From positions 1-10,835 of the forward strand of contig CAUJJP010000139.1 of assembly GCA_963205525.1 (NCBI GenBank): a DNA stretch of 10,835 nucleotides, read 5' to 3'. The notes below the pieces were generated by a model. That model had not been told where the DNA came from. It worked only from the letters and a program-made list of their open reading frames with translations, and did no database searches. Below, in pieces: positions 1 to 4,022 of the stretch. This DNA comes from Pseudomonadota bacterium. Its GTDB lineage: Bacteria > Pseudomonadota > Gammaproteobacteria > Burkholderiales > Burkholderiaceae. A program made the position numbers and the translations under genes. Position 1 is the first letter of the stretch. Each line of letters starts with the position of its first letter.

Positions 1-1285
1 CGGCCAGGCCGCCTTCCTGGCTGAAGGCGTGGGCCAGGTCGCGGATGCAGCCGTCGGCGCGGTCCAGGTCCAGGCTGGGCCAGCGGCTGTCCTGGCTGAA
101 GGGGGTCTGGGTGGGAATGCCGCCCGGGCCGGCGCGGAAGAAGTGCTGCACTTCGGCGCTGGGGCTGCGGGCGATGTCCCACAGGTCCAGCGCCTCGCCC
201 AGGGTGGGGGCGTGGATGGTGGGGGCGTCGCGGTGCAGCAGGCCGGCACGGTCGAGCTCGCCCAGGATGGCCATGATGCCGCCGGCGCGGTGCACGTCCT
301 CGATGTGGTACTTGTCGGTGTTGGGCGCCACCTTGCACAGCTGGGGCACGCGGCGCGAGAGGGCGTCGATGGCGTGCAGGTCGAAGTCGATGCCGGCTTC
401 CTGGGCCGTGGCCAGGATGTGCAGGATGGTGTTGGTCGAGCCGCCCATGGCGATGTCCAGGGTCATGGCGTTTTCGAACGCCTTGCGGCCGATGGCGCGC
501 GGCAGGATGCGCTCGTTGCCCTGCTCGTAATAGCCGCGGCAGAGCTCGACGATGCGCCGCCCGGCCTGCTTGAACAGGGCTTCGCGGTCCTTGTGCGTGG
601 CCAGGGTGGTGCCGTTGCCGGGCAGGGACAGGCCCAGGGCCTCGGTCAGGCAGTTCATGGAATTGGCCGTGAACATGCCCGAGCAGGAGCCGCAGGTGGG
701 GCAGGCGTTGTGCTCGACCTCGGCCAGGTCGGCGTCGCTGACCTGGTCGTCCACGGCCATCACCATGGCGTCGACCAGGTCCAGCTTCTTGAAGGCGAGG
801 GTGCGGCTGCCGGGCTCGGCCAGCTTGACCTTGCCCGCCTCCATGGGCCCGCCCGAGACGAAGATGACGGGAATGTTCAGCCGCATGGCGGCCATGAGCA
901 TGCCGGGGGTGATCTTGTCGCAGTTGGAGATGCACACCAGCGCGTCGGCGCAGTGGGCGTTGACCATGTATTCGACCGAGTCGGCAATGATGTCGCGGCT
1001 GGGCAGCGAATACAGCATGCCGTCGTGGCCCATGGCGATGCCGTCGTCCACCGCGATGGTGTTGAACTCCTTGGCCACGCCGCCGGCGGCCTCGATTTCG
1101 CGCGCCACCAGCTGGCCCATGTCCTTCAAGTGCACATGGCCGGGAACGAACTGGGTGAAGGAGTTCGCGATGGCGATGATGGGCTTCTGGAAATCGGCAT
1201 CCTTCATGCCGGTGGCGCGCCACAGCGCGCGCGCGCCCGCCATGTTGCGGCCGGCGGTGGAGGTCTTGGAGCGGTAGGTGGGCAT
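1..1285 (-). CDS. ilvD: Dihydroxy-acid dehydratase IlvD, 3' end cut by the left window edge
   Basis: Cytoplasmic iron-sulfur enzyme of valine, leucine and isoleucine synthesis. It dehydrates 2,3-dihydroxy-isovalerate and 2,3-dihydroxy-3-methylvalerate to the 2-oxo acids. The frame is open from the ATG at 1285 to the left edge, giving 428 residues of the roughly 615 usual for the E. coli-type enzyme, so about 190 C-terminal residues are missing. Hallmarks seen: [13 protein letters not shown] (41-53), [13 protein letters not shown] (78-90), NCDKITPGM with Cys122, and [11 protein letters not shown] with Cys195. Position 49 is Gly, where [2Fe-2S] family members carry a third cysteine; that fits the E. 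coli-type [4Fe-4S] enzyme. An AAGGA Shine-Dalgarno lies 7 bases before the ATG. An ATG 23 bases further upstream is out of frame. Last gene in the minus-strand run, 196 bases after the HDOD gene. Identification is firm; cluster type is inferred. Confidence 0.97.
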   Translation of the reverse strand, partial: MPTYRSKTSTAGRNMAGARALWRATGMKDADFQKPIIAIANSFTQFVPGHVHLKDMGQLVAREIEAAGGVAKEFNTIAVDDGIAMGHDGMLYSLPSRDIIADSVEYMVNAHCADALVCISNCDKITPGMLMAAMRLNIPVIFVSGGPMEAGKVKLAEPGSRTLAFKKLDLVDAMVMAVDDQVSDADLAEVEHNACPTCGSCSGMFTANSMNCLTEALGLSLPGNGTTLATHKDREALFKQAGRRIVELCRGYYEQGNERILPRAIGRKAFENAMTLDIAMGGSTNTILHILATAQEAGIDFDLHAIDALSRRVPQLCKVAPNTDKYHIEDVHRAGGIMAILGELDRAGLLHRDAPTIHAPTLGEALDLWDIARSPSAEVQHFFRAGPGGIPTQTPFSQDSRWPSLDLDRADGCIRDLAHAFSQEGGLA

Positions 1286-1409
1286 GCGGCGTCCTTGGGC
1301 AGACTCATGGAACGGGATGCCCCGATTCTCGGGCCTGCGCCAAAGCCCTGGTCTCCCGGGCCCTGGCGTGTGGACACGATGGCCGCCTCTGGCAGGCCTG
1401 GCCTGTGCG

Positions 1410-1437
1410 ATGCCCAGTGCCCACTGCCCACAGCCCA
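1410..1437. repeat. Four tandem 7-base units
   Basis: On the plus strand the units are ATGCCCA, GTGCCCA, CTGCCCA and CAGCCCA, i.e. four adjacent copies of a NNGCCCA unit (three share TGCCCA). The array lies between the HDOD stop and ilvD. The copies are imperfect and short, so this may be a slippage remnant. No function can be assigned. Confidence 0.7.
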
Positions 1438-1452
1438 ATGCGGCGCCGCTCG

Positions 1453-1470
1453 ACCGCGTCTGCGCGCGGT
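1453..1470 (-). terminator. Possible weak stem-loop after the HDOD gene
   Basis: ACCGCG and CGCGGT form a perfect 6-bp stem with a 6-base loop, starting 11 bases beyond the HDOD stop codon. There is no U-tract in the minus-strand RNA, so it does not qualify as a classic intrinsic terminator. It could be a 3'-end stabiliser or chance in GC-rich DNA. Confidence 0.25.
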
Positions 1471-1481
1471 TGGCAGCGGTG

Positions 1482-2342
1482 CTAGTCCTCGGCGTCGATC
1501 TCCAGCAGCAGCCGGCGCACCGGCTCCGCGCCGAGCTGCAGCAGCTCACCGATGTCGCGCAGGTCGTCGGGCAGGGCGGGGTCGTCCCAGCCCTTGGCGC
1601 TGTGGCGCGCGACCCGGATCGCGAGCTGCACGTTGCGCACCTGCGGATCCTCGGGATGCCGGTCGTCGCTGATGCGCACCAGCAGCGAAGGCAGCCGCCA
1701 GGCCTGCATCAGCGCGTGCTGCAGCGCCGCCAGTTCGATGTTCAGGTGCTGGCGCTGCGCCTGCGCGCTGCGCAGTCCGGGCTGGGCCTGCAGCTGGCGC
1801 GACACGGTCAGCGCCAGATCCGGTGCGTACAACCACAGCAGCAGCTCGGCGAAGTCGTGCAGCAGCGCCGCGTCGTGCAGCACCGCGGCGTCGTGGTCCA
1901 GCCGGTGCACCGCGAATCCCAGGGCGAAGGCGGCGGCGCGGTGCGAGCGGCGCAGCACCGCCATGAAGCCCTCGCTGGCCTGCGGCGTCTCGCGCAGCCA
2001 GTCCTCGGCCACCGGCTGCGGCCCGAAATGGCGGAACAGCGGGCCTATGCCCAGCATCACCAGGGCGGCGGTCACGGTCTCGGCGTCGCCGCGCTCGTCG
2101 TCCCAGCTGCGGCGGCGCGCTACCCGGGCCGCCTGTGCGAACAGCTTGAGCGTCATCAGCGGGTCGCGGCAGATGGTCTGGCTCAGCAGGTGGGCGTCGA
2201 CCGCGTCCTCGTTGGCGCGCCAGACTTCCATCTCCTGCGCCGTGTCGGCCAGCACCGGCAGCGCCAGCGGGTCGAAGCGCGCCGCCCACGCCGCCACGTC
2301 GCGTTCGGCGCGGGTGATGGCGGGTGGGCGGGGGGACGACAT
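1482..2342 (-). CDS. HDOD domain-containing protein
   Basis: A 286-residue soluble protein made mostly of one HDOD domain, a degenerate relative of HD phosphohydrolases found in bacterial signalling proteins. The N-terminal half shows the expected pattern: an [11 protein letters not shown] helix (28-38), [20 protein letters not shown] (49-68, the 'I..DP.lt..ll' region), then the hallmark-like [15 protein letters not shown] (156-170). No GGDEF, EAL, receiver or membrane segment is fused, so it is the stand-alone form. The ATG at 2342 has a modest GAGG about 8 bases upstream. It follows the 78-aa small ORF by 104 bases and could share its transcript. HDOD proteins act in regulation, motility or stress responses in other bacteria; no specific role can be deduced here. 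The domain call is good; catalytic activity is not implied. Confidence 0.85.
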   Translation of the reverse strand: MSSPRPPAITRAERDVAAWAARFDPLALPVLADTAQEMEVWRANEDAVDAHLLSQTICRDPLMTLKLFAQAARVARRRSWDDERGDAETVTAALVMLGIGPLFRHFGPQPVAEDWLRETPQASEGFMAVLRRSHRAAAFALGFAVHRLDHDAAVLHDAALLHDFAELLLWLYAPDLALTVSRQLQAQPGLRSAQAQRQHLNIELAALQHALMQAWRLPSLLVRISDDRHPEDPQVRNVQLAIRVARHSAKGWDDPALPDDLRDIGELLQLGAEPVRRLLLEIDAED

Positions 2343-2356
2343 CGGGGGAACCTCGT

Positions 2357-2386
2357 GTTCGGCTTTTCGGCCGCGCCGGGCCGAAC
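2357..2386 (-). other. Leader hairpin upstream of the HDOD gene
   Basis: GTTCGGC (2357-2363) pairs perfectly with GCCGAAC (2380-2386). Inside, CGGC and GCCG can form a second stem, separated by an unpaired TTTT on the plus strand (AAAA in the minus-strand RNA). It ends about 14 bases upstream of the HDOD start, beside its Shine-Dalgarno. It may affect translation initiation or be the end of the small-ORF transcript, but no U-tract follows. Confidence 0.4.
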
Positions 2387-2404
2387 TTCAGCCCGATCGC
2401 GGCC

Positions 2405-2422
2405 CGATGCCGATGCCGATGC
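2405..2422. repeat. Three perfect CGATGC hexamer repeats
   Basis: Three exact tandem copies of CGATGC sit in the 104-base gap between the 78-aa small ORF and the HDOD gene. The unit is outside any coding region, so copy-number change would alter spacing only. Three copies is too few to claim phase variation. Confidence 0.7.
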
Positions 2423-2446
2423 CGCGCCCACCGGCCGAGCCGGGCG

Positions 2447-2683
2447 TCACAGTCGCTTGACGCCCGGCAGCACGCCCACGCGCTGGCCGTCGACGAAGAG
2501 CGCGCCCTCGGGTGCGCCGGCCTCGGCGTAGAACTCGACCAGCGGGTCGGCCGCCGCGGCACGCGCGGGCGCCAGCCGACGCGCCCAGCGCGCCAGGCCG
2601 TGTGCGCCCACGCGCAGACCGCGTGCGAGACGGCGCCGCCAGCGCGCTTGCGCCAGGGGCTGGGAAGTGACGTAGCTGCTCAT
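2447..2683 (-). CDS. Small basic hypothetical protein, 78 aa
   Basis: Starts MSSYVTSQP. The first half is strongly basic with Arg clusters (RWRRRLARGLR, 20-30) and probably forms an amphipathic helix. The second half is acidic then compact (DPLVEFYAEAGAPEGALFVD, residues 52-71) and ends GVLPGVKRL. The ATG at 2683 is chosen because AGGAGA (2691-2696) lies about 7 bases upstream; a GTG at 2701 would extend the frame by six residues but would include that Shine-Dalgarno. No signal peptide or membrane segment. It lies 43 bases after the 48-aa ORF and shares its arginine-rich style, so the two are probably co-transcribed. I do not recognise a named family. The basic N-terminus could bind nucleic acid, but that is speculation. 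Coding status rests on the Shine-Dalgarno, the position and the biased protein-like composition. Confidence 0.65.
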   Translation of the reverse strand: MSSYVTSQPLAQARWRRRLARGLRVGAHGLARWARRLAPARAAAADPLVEFYAEAGAPEGALFVDGQRVGVLPGVKRL

Positions 2684-2726
2684 GATCTTGTCTCCTGCCA
2701 CCGGCGTGCGGCCGGCGGCGTCTGGT

Positions 2727-2873
2727 TCAGGGACTGGCGAGTTCGGCGCGAAGCTCGCGCGCGGCGCGCTGGCGCAGGCTGGCCGCGCTGCGCCGGTGCG
2801 GGCCGGCCAGGCGCAGCCGGGCGTGCCTGACGAAGGGGTTGCGCGGCTTTGCCGGGATCAGGGTCAACTTCAT
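2727..2873 (-). CDS. Small basic hypothetical protein, 48 aa
   Basis: Reads MKLTLIPAKPRNPFVRHARL and then a basic stretch with RQRAARELRAEL near the end. The ATG at 2873 has a textbook AAGGAG (2880-2885) 6 bases upstream. The frame stays open further upstream to 2966 but crosses a strong hairpin and lacks another ribosome site, so the short form is preferred. The protein is very basic, with a KPRNPF turn followed by an Arg-rich C-terminal helix, and has no membrane segment. It is the first ORF downstream of the promoter-like sequence at 3083-3110, with about 200 bases of leader between. No family recognised and no function assigned. The 78-aa neighbour downstream has the same character, so a two-gene unit is likely. 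Confidence 0.6.
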   Translation of the reverse strand: MKLTLIPAKPRNPFVRHARLRLAGPHRRSAASLRQRAARELRAELASP

Positions 2874-2903
2874 CGGGAACTCCTTGGCGGCGGGAAATGC
2901 AGA

Positions 2904-2932
2904 ACGGCCCGGGGCATGTGCCACCGGGCCGT
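2904..2932 (-). promoter_or_regulatory. Strong hairpin in the leader of the small-ORF pair
   Basis: ACGGCCCGG (2904-2912) on the plus strand pairs with CCGGGCCGT (2924-2932), a perfect 9-bp GC-rich stem. The interior GGCA/TGCC can extend it with one bulge. It ends about 18 bases upstream of the AAGGAG of the 48-aa ORF. In the minus-strand RNA it would be the last structure before the ribosome site. It could act as an attenuator, a protein-binding site or an mRNA stabiliser. The stem is certain; its role is inferred. Confidence 0.5.
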
Positions 2933-3082
2933 CGGATTCAGGGCCGGGATCCTCGATCCTCAGCACCGTCCTCGATCGTCGGCCACGGCGCCGCCAGCGC
3001 AGGGCAGTGCGCGCGGGGCGAGCTTGGGCAAGGTCAACACGGTTCGGGAGCAGCGCGGCACGATCTGCACCGCGTTGCCATC

Positions 3083-3110
3083 ATGATAAACAAACATTGC
3101 GCAAGCGCAA
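3083..3110 (-). promoter_or_regulatory. Sigma-70-like promoter driving the small ORFs
   Basis: On the minus strand a TATCAT -10 (3088-3083; 5 of 6 to consensus) lies 16 bases from a TTGCGC -35 (3110-3105; 3 of 6). An A-tract (3119-3114) just upstream looks like an UP element. This AT-rich island stands out in very GC-rich DNA. Transcription would start near 3076 and run leftward through a leader of about 200 bases into the 48-aa and 78-aa ORFs. The -35 is poor, so activator dependence is possible. Confidence 0.55.
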
Positions 3111-3172
3111 GCGTTTTTTCTCAGGAAGGCAAGATCGCGCGTGCGCCAAGCCTGCCCGCCGGCCGCGCCGAC

Positions 3173-3230
3173 GGGTGGCGGCGGGCGGCGGCGGGTGGCT
3201 GGTGGCGGCGGGTGGCGGCGGATCTGACGA
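3173..3230 (+). repeat. G-rich tract of GGCGGCGGGTGGC-like units
   Basis: The plus strand carries GGG runs at 3173, 3183, 3193 and 3210 separated by GGC/GGT-rich spacers, including two copies of GGCGGCGGGTGGC. The spacing could allow a G-quadruplex, though loops of 7, 7 and 14 bases make it a weak one. More likely this is simple-sequence expansion in a non-coding gap. Confidence 0.5.
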
Positions 3231-3255
3231 GGTCTGTCGGGCCCGCGAGCCCGGC

Positions 3256-3289
3256 GGCGGGCTGGGCGCAGTCTGGCCCTGGGGCGCTC
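3256..3289. repeat. GC-rich direct repeat, copy A
   Basis: Begins with GGCGGGCTGGGCGCAG and ends TGGGGCGCTC. It matches copy B, 80 bases to the right, with 16 identical opening bases, three substitutions and one single-base indel. It directly abuts the left arm of the inverted repeat at 3290. The look is that of a dispersed intergenic REP-like element, which a genome-wide count would confirm. Confidence 0.75.
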
Positions 3290-3324
3290 TCAAGGAAACG
3301 CCGGGCCGTCCCAAGTTTCCTTGA
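3290..3324. repeat. 10-bp perfect inverted repeat
   Basis: TCAAGGAAAC (3290-3299) and GTTTCCTTGA (3315-3324) are perfect reverse complements around a 15-base GC-rich spacer. It sits between the two direct-repeat copies, 44 bases beyond the stop of the 185-aa gene. No U-tract follows on either strand, so it is not a standard terminator. Alternatives are a REP/BIME-like unit or a protein-binding palindrome. Confidence 0.7.
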
Positions 3325-3335
3325 CCCCCGCGGGG

Positions 3336-3370
3336 GGCGGGCTGGGCGCAGCCCGGTCCTGGGGGCGCTC
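3336..3370. repeat. GC-rich direct repeat, copy B, overlapping a gene end
   Basis: Same 16-base core as copy A, ending GGGGGCGCTC. Its final bases overlap the stop codon of the 185-aa gene (TGA at 3371-3369). The end also forms GCGCTC-AG-GAGCGC (3365-3378), a 6-bp palindrome centred on that stop. The repeat may have inserted or expanded right at the gene's 3' end. Confidence 0.65.
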
Positions 3371-3926
3371 AGGAGCGCTTGCGCCGCAGCGGCGCGACGC
3401 CGCTCTGGCTGCGCTGCCACAGCTCGTGCTCGCCGTCGGCGGCCGGCGTTGCCGGGGCGGCGCTGGCAGGAGGCGGCGTGGTCAGCACCTCGCCCAGCAG
3501 GTCCAGCAGCCGGCTGCGCGCCTTCTGCGGGTGACGGCGGTAGTAGGTGAGCACGAGGCCGACGATGAAGCGCTCGTCGTCGTCGCGCGGCTGGCTGCTG
3601 GTGGGCGAGGGTTCGTCGCCGGGCGGCGGCAGGACCGCGGGCGGCGCGCCGTCGCCGTGCGGCAGATCCATCCAGCCCACCGGCTTGCGGCAGCGCTGTT
3701 CGAACTGGCGTGCCAGACGCTCGCCGATCTGGCGCGCGCGGCTCTTGATCTGGCTCCAGTAGCTGGGCTGGATCAGCACCTGCTCGGCAAAGCGGCGCTC
3801 GAGGCCGCGCAGGGTGGCGGCGTCGGCGTGCTTGACGGTGGCGCGCACGAACTCGTCGAACAAGGCCAGCGCGTTCTCGAAGCGCACCTGCGCGATGACC
3901 GCAGGGTCGGGGCTGGCGGAAAGCAT
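3369..3926 (-). CDS. Repressor-like hypothetical protein, 185 aa
   Basis: No named family is certain. An N-terminal helical segment (12-35, RFENALALFDEFVRATVKH) precedes a region resembling a lambda-repressor-type helix-turn-helix: SYWSQIKSRARQIGERLARQ (55-74), then an FEQRCRKPVGWMD motif (75-87). The 'IG.RLAR..E...KP.GWMD' signature is typical of Cro/C1-like repressors, and WSQIKS would be the recognition helix region. The middle (90-115) is Pro/Ser-rich linker; a second helical part (118-147) holds ERFIVGLVLTYYRRHP; the C-terminus ends RRKRS. No membrane segments. The ATG at 3926 has no Shine-Dalgarno; a -10-like element lies just upstream, suggesting a leaderless mRNA. It follows the EF-G paralogue by 96 bases. 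DNA binding is inferred from the motif; the target is unknown. Confidence 0.75.
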   Translation of the reverse strand: MLSASPDPAVIAQVRFENALALFDEFVRATVKHADAATLRGLERRFAEQVLIQPSYWSQIKSRARQIGERLARQFEQRCRKPVGWMDLPHGDGAPPAVLPPPGDEPSPTSSQPRDDDERFIVGLVLTYYRRHPQKARSRLLDLLGEVLTTPPPASAAPATPAADGEHELWQRSQSGVAPLRRKRS

Positions 3927-3927
3927 G

Positions 3928-3945
3928 CCCGGATGATAAATCCGG
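3928..3945 (-). promoter_or_regulatory. -10-like TATCAT inside a hairpin, next to a leaderless start
   Basis: On the minus strand TATCAT (3938-3933) ends 6 bases before the ATG at 3926, so transcription would begin at or next to the start codon. The element lies within CCGGAT-TTATC-ATCCGG, a perfect 6-bp inverted repeat. No good -35 is visible 16-18 bases upstream. The palindrome overlapping the -10 could be an operator, for example for the encoded repressor-like protein itself. Function is inferred. Confidence 0.45.
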
Positions 3946-3990
3946 CTTGCGCCGCGGCGGCCGGTGCTGAGCGGACGGCGGCTCGGCCGC

Positions 3991-4016
3991 GCGGGACGGG
4001 CCCATGGGCCGCCCGC
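3991..4016 (-). terminator. Stem-loop just after the EF-G paralogue
   Basis: GGCCCATGGGCC (3999-4010) is a 12-base perfect palindrome, extended outward by GCGGG (3991-3995) and CCCGC (4012-4016) across a small interior loop. It begins 7 bases after the EF-G stop codon in the minus-strand RNA. It lacks a U-tract, but its position suits a 3'-end or termination-assisting structure separating EF-G from the next gene. Confidence 0.4.
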
Positions 4017-4022
4017 GTCTTC

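Larger units (their letters stand above)
1286..1481. other. Intergenic region between the HDOD gene and ilvD
   Basis: These 196 bases hold no credible gene. Visible features are a 6-bp stem just after the HDOD stop codon (1453-1470), a four-copy 7-base tandem repeat (1410-1437), and a weak 5-bp hairpin (cccga/tcggg, 1321-1333) inside the ilvD leader. I could not pick out a convincing sigma-70 promoter for ilvD, so whether it has its own promoter or is read from upstream is undecided. Confidence 0.6.
2933..3368. other. Gene-poor region between the repressor-like gene and the small ORFs
   Basis: About 435 bases without a convincing gene. From right to left it holds a GC-rich direct repeat pair enclosing a 10-bp inverted repeat, a G-rich tract (3173-3230), an AT-rich promoter-like island (3083-3122), and an untranslated leader of about 150 bases. 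The leader repeats GATCGAGGA on the minus strand. Frames open here, such as 3314-3081 on the minus strand, encode only Pro/Ala/Arg low-complexity sequence dictated by the repeats. Confidence 0.7.

Noticed and set aside
29..2531. Long plus-strand frames opposite ilvD and the HDOD gene (29-1672, 552-1277, 1278-2531)
   Set aside because: They are antisense shadows of clear minus-strand genes. Their Gly/Val/His/Gln-rich composition is the usual artefact of GC-rich codon bias.
2874..2966. N-terminal extension of the 48-aa ORF to an upstream ATG at 2966
   Set aside because: It crosses the 9-bp hairpin, has no Shine-Dalgarno, and the internal ATG has a perfect one.
3030..3084. 16-codon minus-strand ORF (MMATRCRSCRAAPEPC) in the small-ORF leader
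   Set aside because: Its ATG overlaps the -10 region, so it would lie at or before the transcript start, and it has no ribosome site.
3099..3119. Intrinsic terminator on the plus strand (TTGCG-CAAG-CGCAA then six T)
   Set aside because: The stem is only 5 bp and there is no plus-strand gene to terminate. The same bases read better as the -35 and A-tract of a leftward promoter.
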